Part shown: one piece after another, positions 1 to 7,958 of the stretch | How the letters are laid out: each line of letters begins with the position of its first letter | How positions within the stretch are numbered: the first letter of the stretch is position 1 | Source of the DNA: JAXMHB01 sp046346965 | GTDB taxonomy: Bacteria > Pseudomonadota > Gammaproteobacteria > Xanthomonadales > SZUA-5 | Assembly: GCA_046346965.1 (NCBI GenBank) | Contig: JAXMHB010000003.1 | Span: forward strand, 124,001 to 188,000 | Direction: 5' to 3' | Length of the DNA: 64,000 nucleotides | Position numbers and translations under genes: made by a program | The notes under the pieces: model-generated | The model's input: the letters and a program-made list of their open reading frames with translations, nothing else | Database searches by the model: none | Told to the model about the DNA's origin: nothing

Positions 1-99
1 GGCCCGCACTACCTGCACCGCTTCACCACCGAGCGCACGCTGACCATCAACACCGCCGCAGTCGGCGGCAACGCCACGCTGTTGGCGCAGGCGGAGTAA
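1..99 (+). CDS. putA: PutA C-terminal end (partial)
   Basis: The window opens inside a plus-strand gene; only its last 32 codons and the TAA stop are present. The peptide contains the motif TERTLTINTAAVGGNATLL, which closely resembles the extreme C-terminus of bifunctional proline dehydrogenase/pyrroline-5-carboxylate dehydrogenase (PutA). PutA oxidises proline to glutamate in two steps at the membrane. The identification rests on this short tail alone. A strong hairpin follows 22 bases after the stop, so this is the end of the transcript. Confidence 0.7.
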   Translation, partial: GPHYLHRFTTERTLTINTAAVGGNATLLAQAE

Positions 100-121
100 G
101 GCGCAGCAGCGACCAACACCA

Positions 122-151
122 GGCCCGCGTCCCATCGCAGGGACGCGGGCC
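122..151 (+). terminator. Terminator hairpin after putA
   Basis: GGCCCGCGTCCC and its perfect reverse complement form a 12-bp stem with a 6-base loop (134-139). The tail CTTGCCCTT follows. It lies just after the putA stop on the plus strand. The T content of the tail is modest. Confidence 0.7.
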
Positions 152-371
152 CTTGCCCTTGGGACCGCCGACGTCCTCGTCGGCACACAGGCAACACGCT
201 ACGCAAGAGCACCGGCATCGCCGCCAACTGGCCGCCCGCGATCCCCAACCTTCGAGGCACCACCAAGCCCTTTGCCGACAAGGACGTCGGCGCCGCCGGC
301 GTGAGCGCCGCGGTCGGACCGGGCTCGAACTCGCGGTGCGTCACGTCGAGCTCGCGGCATGCCGCGTCGAC

Positions 372-471
372 GAAAAAGCTCGACGCGGCAATGAAAAAGC
401 TCGACGCGTGAGTGAAAAAGCTCGGCTTGTTCAGCTTCAACGATGCCGCGGCAATGAAAAAGCTCGACGCG
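372..471. repeat. 21-bp phased repeat (AAAAAGCTCGACGCG)
   Basis: Exact or near-exact copies start at 372, 393 and 456, with a partial copy at 414. The starts are spaced by 21 or 42 bases. The middle unit (about 435) is degenerate. Confidence 0.7.
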
Positions 472-630
472 TCGGCGAAGGTGCTGGAAGCCGCGGCCGT
501 GCCGGCGGGTCCGGCGCGATCTGGCGCTGGGTAGGCGCTGCAGGCGGGCGCTCTGCTGTCCGGTCCGTCGATAGGGGCGTGGGCGCCGGAGACCGGCGCC
601 GTCCTGTGCGGGCCATCCGAGACAGCGCAG

Positions 631-722
631 GCGCCGCGGGAGCGGCGCCCTCCATTGGGGCACAGGCGCCGCAGGCGCGGCGCCCTCCTTCCGGCAACGG
701 CGCCGCTGGAGCGGCGCCTTCT
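631..722. repeat. REP-like hairpin cluster
   Basis: Three consecutive palindromic units occur, built around GCGCCGCGGGAGCGGCGCC and variants, two of them followed by CTCC. They lie just downstream of the minus-strand hydrolase stop (740). The same unit recurs at two other intergenic sites in the window. Confidence 0.65.
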
Positions 723-739
723 AAAACCCGTGTGCTGCC

Positions 740-2677
740 CTACTCGTCGGCGGCCGGCAGTACCTGGACTTCGAGGCGGCTGGCTTGCTCGCCGCCGCGG
801 TGCAGGCGGTGTTCGGCGCGGACAAAGTCTTCGGCTTTGGCGGCGTAGATGCTGGGGACGAAGGTTTGCGGGTTGCGGTCGATGAAGGGGAACCAGGAGG
901 ACTGCACCTGGATCATGATGCGGTGGCCGCGCTTGAAGGTGTGGAAGACGTCGTTGATCGGGAAGCGGATGTGCGTGGGCGTATCCGGCTGCAGCGGCAG
1001 CGGCTGTTCGTAGGACTCGCGCCAGCGGGCGCGGAAGGGTTCGCCGCGGACCAGGGTTTGCTGGCCGCCGCGGTCGCGCCGGCCGGATTCGTAGTCGCTG
1101 TCGTCCCAGCCTGGGGCGACGCCGGGGCGCACGTCGATCAGTTTGACCACGAGGTCGGCGTCGGTGCCGGTGGTGCTGAACCAGAGATCGGCCAGCAGCG
1201 GCCCGGCCAGGGTCAGATCGGCTTTGAGCGGCTCGCTCTGGTACACCAGCACGTCCGGCCGGCGTGAGGCGAAGCGCTGGTCTTCGGCCATGTAGTCGCG
1301 GCCCCAGCGCTGGCTGATTTCCTGCGTGTACGGCACCGGGCGCGCGGGGTCGCTGGGCCAGGCATCCTCGCCGGCCTGGATCGGCTGGCTGCGCAGCAAC
1401 TGTCCGCCGGCGTCCATGTACAGCGACTCGCGGCGGGTGCCCGGCGGCGGCCAGGCGGGGAAACGGCGCCAGCGGTTGGCGCCGGTCTCGAACACATAGG
1501 CCTCGGCCAGAGCCGGGTCGTCTTTGTCCTTCAGATGGTGCTCGAAGAAGGCGAATTCGAGCGCCTGAAAGGTCTCGGAGGTCTTGAAGCCGAACTCGGC
1601 ATCGCCCAAGCGATCGCCGGCGCCGCGGTTCCAGCCGCCGTGCGGCCAGGGTCCCATCACCAGGGTGTTGCGCGCGCCGGGGTTCTGGCGCTCGATGGCG
1701 GCATAGGTGGCGAGCGGGCCGTACAGATCCTCGGTGTCGAACCAGCCGCCGACGATCAGCGTGGCCGCGCGCACATTCTTGAGGTGCGGCAGGATGTTGC
1801 GCGCTTTCCAGAAGTCGTCGTAATCGGGATGCGCGACCAGATCGTCCCAGAACGCCACCTTGTCGGTGAAGCGCGCCGGCAGATTCGACAGCGGCCCCAG
1901 GTCCAGGAAGAACTGGTAGGCATCGGGCGTACCGAAGGCGTAGCGCTTCCACTGCTCGTCGTCGGTGGGCTGCGGGCGCGGCAGTCCGAAGCCGGAGAAA
2001 AAGGCGAAGCTCATCTGCAGATTGAAGGCGCCGTGGCGATGCATATCGTCGCCGCGCCACCAGTCGGCGATCGGCGCCTGCGGCGATACGGCCTTGAGCG
2101 CCGGATGGCTGTCGATGGCGGCCATCGAGGCATAGAAACCGGGGTAGGAAATGCCCCACTGACCGACGCGACCGTTGTGGTGCTGCACATGCTGGAGCAG
2201 CCAGTCGATGCTGTCGTGGGTGTCGCTGGACTCGTCGATCTCGCTGCCGCGCTTGACCGGGTTGTGCGGGCGCATGTTGACGAACTCGCCCTCGCTCATG
2301 TGCTGGCCGCGCACATCCTGGTAGACGAAGATGTAGCCGGCCTGCTCGTAGGGCTCGCTGGGGCCCAGTGACCCGCGGTAGCGATCGAGGCCATAGGGCG
2401 CCACCGAATACGGGGTGCGCACCATCAGCATCGGATAGCGCTTGCTGGCGCTGGCGTCATTCGGCACGTAGACCGAAGTAAACAGACGCACGCCGTCGCG
2501 CATCGGGATGCGGTACTCGTACTTGGTGTAGTGCGCGCGGATGTACTCGGCACGCGGCGTGGGCGCTTCCAGCGTCGCCCGCGTGCCGGCGGCGGCCACA
2601 TCGCGCAGATCCGGCGCCGGCGCTTGCGCTACGGCGGCTCCGGCCCACAACGCCAACCACAGTGCTTGCCTCATCAT
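740..2677 (-). CDS. CocE/NonD-type alpha/beta hydrolase, secreted
   Basis: This 645-residue protein belongs to the X-Pro dipeptidyl-peptidase S15 / cocaine esterase-like family of serine hydrolases. It has an N-terminal signal peptide (hydrophobic stretch about residues 4-17, then AQA). The nucleophile is in GISYPG (Ser177), the acid probably in GGWFD (Asp314) and the histidine in GPWPHGG (His346). A jelly-roll C-terminal half follows. Family members hydrolyse esters or N-terminal amides and acylases; the substrate cannot be told from sequence. The start was placed at the ATG at 2677 (a second ATG follows at once) because GGAGG lies 5-8 bases upstream and the signal peptide begins there. It is not obviously in an operon: the upstream gene ends at 2769 on the same strand, about 90 bases away. 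Confidence 0.9.
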   Translation of the reverse strand: MMRQALWLALWAGAAVAQAPAPDLRDVAAAGTRATLEAPTPRAEYIRAHYTKYEYRIPMRDGVRLFTSVYVPNDASASKRYPMLMVRTPYSVAPYGLDRYRGSLGPSEPYEQAGYIFVYQDVRGQHMSEGEFVNMRPHNPVKRGSEIDESSDTHDSIDWLLQHVQHHNGRVGQWGISYPGFYASMAAIDSHPALKAVSPQAPIADWWRGDDMHRHGAFNLQMSFAFFSGFGLPRPQPTDDEQWKRYAFGTPDAYQFFLDLGPLSNLPARFTDKVAFWDDLVAHPDYDDFWKARNILPHLKNVRAATLIVGGWFDTEDLYGPLATYAAIERQNPGARNTLVMGPWPHGGWNRGAGDRLGDAEFGFKTSETFQALEFAFFEHHLKDKDDPALAEAYVFETGANRWRRFPAWPPPGTRRESLYMDAGGQLLRSQPIQAGEDAWPSDPARPVPYTQEISQRWGRDYMAEDQRFASRRPDVLVYQSEPLKADLTLAGPLLADLWFSTTGTDADLVVKLIDVRPGVAPGWDDSDYESGRRDRGGQQTLVRGEPFRARWRESYEQPLPLQPDTPTHIRFPINDVFHTFKRGHRIMIQVQSSWFPFIDRNPQTFVPSIYAAKAEDFVRAEHRLHRGGEQASRLEVQVLPAADE

Positions 2678-2768
2678 CGCCGCCTCCGCCTGCAAAGGCA
2701 GCGACGATAACCAAAGCAGCTGCGGACTGCAGCGCGGGGCCGCCCGACTCGACGGCCCCGCGCAAGGG

Positions 2769-5700
2769 TCACTCGTAGCCGTTGCGGAACAGCGCGTCCG
2801 GCAGTGCCAGCAGGAAGTCGATGTTGCTGACCTGATTGACCGCTGGCACCGCAATCACCGTGCCGGACAGCGGGTTGCAGCCGCTGACGCAGACGGCGCC
2901 GCCATACAAGCGATCTTCCAGCCCGAGGTTGTTGCGCGTGCGGGCGTAGTAGTTGCCGGCCGGCAGGCCGTCGATGCTGTAGACGCCCAGCGAGTTGGTG
3001 CGCGCGGTGCCGGCCAGACGGCCGCTGGCGTCGTAGATCTCCACGTCGACCAAGGCCAGCGGCACATTGCCGGTGTAGCGCACCGTGCCAGTGATGCCGA
3101 GGCCCGCCTTGGCGAGGTTGAAGTCGATACCGCTGACCGGCGTCGTGCCGACGCTAATGGCGGTGCCGCTGGCCGGCGTGCAGGCGAGCAGGCAGTTCTG
3201 ACCGCTGTACAGTGCATTGACATAGCCGCCGCTGGCGCCGCGGGTGACGCCGTTGGTGGTAGCTGCGTAGTAGGTGCCGGCAGGCAGGCTGCCTTCGCTG
3301 AGGTACTGGCCGAGGCCGTCGGTCACGGCTTGACCGACCACCGCGCCGGCGCTGTTGTACAGGTACACGGTGACGTTGTTCAGTGGCGCCAGCGTGGTGG
3401 CGTCACGCACGGTGCCGGCGATGGTCTGACCGGTGGGCAGGCGCAGATTGATGTTGGACGGGCCGCTCAGCACCACTTTTTGCGCCTCGGTGCCGGTAAG
3501 CACGATCGGCGTACCGAGCGCCGTGATGTTGCAGGCGCCACCCGGACACGGCACGTTGGCGTAAAGCTGATCGACCAGGCCGGAGCTGTTGCGGATCAGC
3601 ACGTAATAGGTGCCGTTGGCGACGCCGTTGAACTCCCAGATACCGTTGCTGATGGTGGTCGAGGCCACTTCGACGCCGGTAGCGCTGAGCAGGATGGCGA
3701 CGCCGCTGGGCAGCGGATTGTTGAAGCTGTCGCCGGCGGTGCCGGAGATCGTGTTGCCGGGGACCAGCGCGAAGTCGATGCCGGTGAGCGAACTGGTCGA
3801 CAGCACCAGCGGCGCGCCGGAGGACACGCTGCAGGGCGTCGGCGTGCAGCTGAGCCCGTTGTAGACCTGATTGACGTAGCCCGACAGATTGGCGCTGCGC
3901 AGCCGGTAGGTGCCGGGCTGCAGGCCGGCGATGCTGTAGTTGCCGCTGGCATCGGCCTGTGCGCTGCCGGCGACAAAGCCGCCGGTGTCGAATGCAACGA
4001 CGCGCGCCAGTGCGATGCCGGCGCTGGTGCTGGCATTGCGGATGCGGCCGCTGATCGACAGACCGCCGCTCAGGGTGAAGTCCACCAACCCGGTCCCCGC
4101 GCCCGCGGCCACCGGCACCGGCGTGCCGCTCAGCACATCGCAGTAGCCGCTGCAGGGCAGCGCGTTGAACACCTGATCGACGAAACCCAGGCTCTGCTGC
4201 GTGCGGACGAAGAAGTTGCCGGCCGGCAGCGTGTCGACCTGATAGTTGCCCGAGGCATTGGTGCTGATCTGGCTGACCGGAATGCCGCTGGCGTCGTAGA
4301 CCTGCACCAGTGCACCGACGATCGGCGCCGACGGCCCGCTGCGCAGCGTGCCGCTGATCGAACCACCGGTGGCGAGCGCGAAGTCGCGGCCGCTGACGGT
4401 CGCCCCGGCGGCCACCGTGATGGCGGTGCCGTTCAGGCCATTGCAGGCGGCCGGGCATGGCAGATTGGGCCAGGCCAGATCGATGAAGCCCGGCGTGCCG
4501 CGCGTGACCAGCCGGTAGTTGCCGGCAGCCAGCCCGCTGAAGCCGAAGGCGCCGCTGGCGCTGCTGGTGGTGCTGAGCGCCACCGCGCCGGTGGGCGTGA
4601 GCAGTTGCACAGTGACGCCGGAGAGCGCACTGGCGTTGCTGGCGCGGGTGATCGTGCCGCTGATGGTGGCGGCGGGCGTCAAGGTCAGATCGGCGGTGAA
4701 GTTGAGCGTGGTCGGCGGCGCCAGATCGATCGGCGTGCCGCTGCGCACCTGACAGGCGTTGCCGACGCAGGCCAGCGCGTTGTACAGCGCGTCGGCGCGG
4801 CCCAGCGTGTCACGGGTGCGCACGTAGTAGCGTCCGGCCGGCAGGCCGGTGAAGCTGTAGCTGCCGCCCGCGCCGGAGACCGTCGAGCGCAGCAGGTTGC
4901 CGATGGCGCCGTACAGTTCCACCGGCACATTGGCCGTCGGCGTGGCGCCCAGGCGCACAGTGCCCTGGATGGAGGCCGACAGTTCAAGCGAGAAGTTGAT
5001 GCCGGCGGTTGTTGCGGTCCCGGCCACCGTCACGCTGCTGCCGCTGGTGGGATTGCAGAAGGGATCGCACACCAGATTGTTGTAAACCTCGTCCAGATAG
5101 CCGAGGTTGTTGCTGGTGGTCACGAAATAGGCCCCTGGCGCCAGCCCATCGATGCGCCAAGCGCCGGTGACGTCGCTGCGGGTGCTGCCGGAAGCGCGTC
5201 CGCTGGCGCTGTAGGCGTTGATCTGCACGCCCGGAATCGGCGCGCCGCCGCTGCTCGCGGTGACGGTTCCCGCCATGGCCGCCCCCTTGTTCAGCGCGAA
5301 GTGGATGCCGGTCAAATCGCTGCCGGTGACCGTCAACCCGGCGCCAGTGGTGATGCCGCAGCTGCCGTAGGGACAAGCCAGCCCGTTGTAGGCCTGATCG
5401 ATGTAGCCGTGGCTGAAGCTGATGTTGTTGCGCAGCAGGAAGGTCGACGCGTACAGCGTGGTGCCGGCCGCAAAGCCGGTGCGCGAGTAGTAGTTGCCGG
5501 CGCGATCTGGTTGGGCGAAGCCGGCATAGTTGTCCAGCGTGTTGTTGAAGCCCACCGAACCGCAGCTGAAACCGACGCTGCCTATGACGTAAGCGCGGCA
5601 ATCGGGCGCGCCAGCGGTGGCGGCGTCGGTGATCTGTCCACGGATCAAGGCCCCGCGCGGCAAGCTGGCGCTGATGCCCGACAGCGTGCCGCCGCTGGTG

Positions 5701-7598
5701 GCAAACAAGGGCGTGGTCGGCTCCAGATTGCAGCCGCCCCGCGGGCACGGCGTACCGCCAAAGGCCATATCGACCCAACCCAACACCGAGGTGCTGACGA
5801 AGGCACCGCGATAGCTGCCCGGCGCCAGCCCGCTGGCGCTGTAGCTGCAGACGGTGGAACTGCCGGTGGTCGGCGCCGTGCACACCGTCGAATTCTGTGA
5901 GACCAGCGCACCGTTGGCATAGACCTCCAGACGCGCGCGACCGCGCGGCGTCGGGGCCCCGGAGACAGCATCGGTGATCGAGCCGGTGATGATGCCGCCG
6001 CGCTGCAGATCGACGTTCACCGTGCTGCTGCCGCTGCCGCTCAGCACCAATGGCGTGCCGTAGTCCTCGCAGAAGAAGCCGCTGCAGACGATGTTGCCGT
6101 TGTGGGTCAGCTGATAGTTCTGCGCGCGTGCATCGGCGTAAACGTAGAAGGTGCCAGCCGGCAATCCACGTACGCTGTAGTTACCGGCGGCGTCGGTCGT
6201 CGCGGTCGCCAGCGTCCCGAGGGCACGCGAATACACCGCCACATTCGCACCGACCACCGGCGTCAACGTGCCGGCCTCGCGTATCTGGCCTTGCACCGTG
6301 GCGCCGATGGGCAGGATGGTGTCGGGCAAGGTTTGCGGCACCCCGGCGGCCACGGTAATCGTGGCGCCGGCATTCAGCGGATCACACACGGCCGGGGGAC
6401 ACGCCACATTGGGATGTGCGACCTGTCCATAACGCGTCGGCAGCGACTGCGCGGCGACTGGATCGAAGGTGGGGGCTGACACGATCAGCTTGTAGCTGCT
6501 GGGCCGCAGGCTGTCGAACACGTAGGCGCCGTTGATGTCGGCAGTGGTCGAGGCCAGCGTGTAGCGATCCAGCGAATACAGCGCCAGCTCGGCATAGGGC
6601 ACCACGGCACCACCGCTGTCGCGCACCACGCCGCTAAGGGTGGCTTCCGCCGGCGCTGCAAAACTGCCGGCCGAGCTGACGGCGCCCGCTGTGGTGGCGA
6701 CCAGTGCGGACGGAATCCAGCTGCAATCGCTGTTGACATTGCAAGGCAGGTCGCCGCGCGCCACATCGGACTGGCCAGCGGGATTGTCCACGTACACCCG
6801 ATAGCTGCCGGGCGGCAGGTGATTGATCAGGAAGGTACCCGCCGAGGCCACCGTACTGCCGACCGTATTGCCGTCGGCGCCCTGCACCCGGATCCCGGCA
6901 CCGTTGGCGGCGCTGCCACTGATCCCGGAGCCCGGCGCCAGCTGGAAGTTGATGCCGGAGACGTTGGTGCCATTCAGGGCGATCACGGTGCCGACATACA
7001 CCGGGCAGTCAAAGAAATTCGGGCAGGCGATGCCGTTGTAGACCTGGGTCAGATAGCCGCCGGTGGCGGCTGGCAGCGTGGTGCTCAGGGGCGTGGCGCG
7101 CACCACCCAATTGCCGGGCGGCAAGGTCAGCGTGTACTGACCGCTGGCGTTGGTGTTGGCTGTGGCGACGATGCCGGCGCCGGTGACGTTGCTCTGGAAG
7201 CTGAACTCGGTGGCGCGCACCTGGACGTTTTGCAAGGGTGCGCCGCCGACTTGGGCCGTCACCGTGCCCGAGATGGTCGCGAGCGCGGCCGGCGCATCGC
7301 CGTCCTCGACGCGCACCGGCAGCTCGAGCAGGGCCGCTTCGGCGCGCTCGAGTTCCTGCAGTCGCTGCGGACTGGCTTGCGCCTGTCCGGCCTCGAGGCG
7401 CGCCCGGAAGCGCGCGATGGCATCGAGCGCGCGGTCGATGCGTGCGCGCTCTGCGCCTGCGGCGACGACGCCGACATCGTCAGCCGTCACCTGCGCCTGA
7501 CGGATCAGCGCACGCGCTTCGCCATCCTGGGTTCCCGAAGCAGCAATTGCCGCGGCACTGAGGCCGAGCAGCAAACAGGCCAACATCCAACGCAACAT
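2769..7598 (-). CDS. Giant secreted carboxypeptidase-regulatory-like repeat protein
   Basis: This is a 1609-residue exported protein. The start at 7598 is preceded by a GGGGGAA ribosome site and gives a clean signal peptide (LACLLLGLSAAAIAAS). A charged helical segment (about residues 20-95) is followed by roughly 14 repeats of a beta-sandwich domain of the carboxypeptidase regulatory-like (CnaB/transthyretin-like) type, with recurring ISGTV, G-Y-L and LPAGxYYVRT motifs. Nearly every repeat ends in a loop of the form YNxLxCxxxC followed by SGTxI, so the protein carries about 14 cysteine pairs likely to form disulfides. The chain ends in ALFRNGYE, a motif echoed in the neighbouring giant protein. 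The role is unknown; a cell-surface adhesive or structural role is inference. The next gene upstream is about 360 bases away across a repeat-filled gap. Confidence 0.85.
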   Translation of the reverse strand: MLRWMLACLLLGLSAAAIAASGTQDGEARALIRQAQVTADDVGVVAAGAERARIDRALDAIARFRARLEAGQAQASPQRLQELERAEAALLELPVRVEDGDAPAALATISGTVTAQVGGAPLQNVQVRATEFSFQSNVTGAGIVATANTNASGQYTLTLPPGNWVVRATPLSTTLPAATGGYLTQVYNGIACPNFFDCPVYVGTVIALNGTNVSGINFQLAPGSGISGSAANGAGIRVQGADGNTVGSTVASAGTFLINHLPPGSYRVYVDNPAGQSDVARGDLPCNVNSDCSWIPSALVATTAGAVSSAGSFAAPAEATLSGVVRDSGGAVVPYAELALYSLDRYTLASTTADINGAYVFDSLRPSSYKLIVSAPTFDPVAAQSLPTRYGQVAHPNVACPPAVCDPLNAGATITVAAGVPQTLPDTILPIGATVQGQIREAGTLTPVVGANVAVYSRALGTLATATTDAAGNYSVRGLPAGTFYVYADARAQNYQLTHNGNIVCSGFFCEDYGTPLVLSGSGSSTVNVDLQRGGIITGSITDAVSGAPTPRGRARLEVYANGALVSQNSTVCTAPTTGSSTVCSYSASGLAPGSYRGAFVSTSVLGWVDMAFGGTPCPRGGCNLEPTTPLFATSGGTLSGISASLPRGALIRGQITDAATAGAPDCRAYVIGSVGFSCGSVGFNNTLDNYAGFAQPDRAGNYYSRTGFAAGTTLYASTFLLRNNISFSHGYIDQAYNGLACPYGSCGITTGAGLTVTGSDLTGIHFALNKGAAMAGTVTASSGGAPIPGVQINAYSASGRASGSTRSDVTGAWRIDGLAPGAYFVTTSNNLGYLDEVYNNLVCDPFCNPTSGSSVTVAGTATTAGINFSLELSASIQGTVRLGATPTANVPVELYGAIGNLLRSTVSGAGGSYSFTGLPAGRYYVRTRDTLGRADALYNALACVGNACQVRSGTPIDLAPPTTLNFTADLTLTPAATISGTITRASNASALSGVTVQLLTPTGAVALSTTSSASGAFGFSGLAAGNYRLVTRGTPGFIDLAWPNLPCPAACNGLNGTAITVAAGATVSGRDFALATGGSISGTLRSGPSAPIVGALVQVYDASGIPVSQISTNASGNYQVDTLPAGNFFVRTQQSLGFVDQVFNALPCSGYCDVLSGTPVPVAAGAGTGLVDFTLSGGLSISGRIRNASTSAGIALARVVAFDTGGFVAGSAQADASGNYSIAGLQPGTYRLRSANLSGYVNQVYNGLSCTPTPCSVSSGAPLVLSTSSLTGIDFALVPGNTISGTAGDSFNNPLPSGVAILLSATGVEVASTTISNGIWEFNGVANGTYYVLIRNSSGLVDQLYANVPCPGGACNITALGTPIVLTGTEAQKVVLSGPSNINLRLPTGQTIAGTVRDATTLAPLNNVTVYLYNSAGAVVGQAVTDGLGQYLSEGSLPAGTYYAATTNGVTRGASGGYVNALYSGQNCLLACTPASGTAISVGTTPVSGIDFNLAKAGLGITGTVRYTGNVPLALVDVEIYDASGRLAGTARTNSLGVYSIDGLPAGNYYARTRNNLGLEDRLYGGAVCVSGCNPLSGTVIAVPAVNQVSNIDFLLALPDALFRNGYE

Positions 7599-7958
7599 GA
7601 GCCATTCCCCCGACCGTCGAAGCCACAATTATGGCCCGATGCTGTCGACAGGATGTGCCTAGCGTTGGTCGTTTTGCGGCGCGCCGGACCTCCGGGCGGC
7701 AGCGTATTGCGGCTTTGCGGAGGGCGCCGGTCCTCCGGCGCCTGGGGTGCTTTGCGGCGTCAGGCCACAGCAGCGCCGCGGGAGCGGCGCCCTCCAGTGC
7801 GCGGCGGATTGCGGTCTTGAGGAGGGCGCCGGTCCACCGGCGCCAGTGTGGTTTGCGACAACAGCAGCGCCGCGGGAGCGGCGCCCTCCGGGGCGGGGCT
7901 TGGCGCCTTCCGGGCCGGATGAATGCCGGGGGCGTGATCGCGCCCCCGGCGTTGGGCC
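7599..7958. other. Intergenic gap filled by REP-like repeats
   Basis: No gene is seen between the two giant minus-strand genes. The gap holds alternating hairpin units: GGAGGGCGCCGG-type at about 7720-7742 and 7821-7844, and AGCGCCGCGGGAGCGGCGCC-type at 7772-7795 and 7866-7889. Together they make two tandem composites with a period near 100 bases. Confidence 0.6.
7720..7889. repeat. REP-like composite (BIME-like), two tandem copies
   Basis: Two different hairpin units in opposite orientation alternate, as in bacterial interspersed mosaic elements. Single units of the second type recur at 631-722 and 57012-57035. Confidence 0.65.

Larger units (their letters stand above)
152..739. other. Non-coding gap with 21-bp repeats and REP-like hairpins
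   Basis: No convincing gene is seen here. Copies of AAAAAGCTCGACGCG recur at 373, 394 and 457, with a shorter copy at 415, in a 21-bp phase. Read on the plus strand they encode a KKLDA-type heptad, but the frame is broken by a TGA at 409-411, so a decayed coding fragment is possible. From 631 to 722 there are three GC-rich hairpin units of the REP-like family that also occurs near 7720-7889 and 57012. Confidence 0.5.

Noticed and set aside
372..471. 21-bp phased repeats as a CRISPR or origin iterons
   Set aside because: Units are too close for spacers, and no replication gene or DnaA-box cluster lies nearby.
153..848. Plus-strand frame across the putA-downstream gap
   Set aside because: Highly Arg-rich translation, runs through REP-like hairpins and into the end of the hydrolase gene; no family pattern.
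2541..5900. Long open frame antisense to the Cys-paired repeat protein
   Set aside because: Composition and motif repeats are mirror products of the high-GC repeat gene; it has no signal, start site or family motif.
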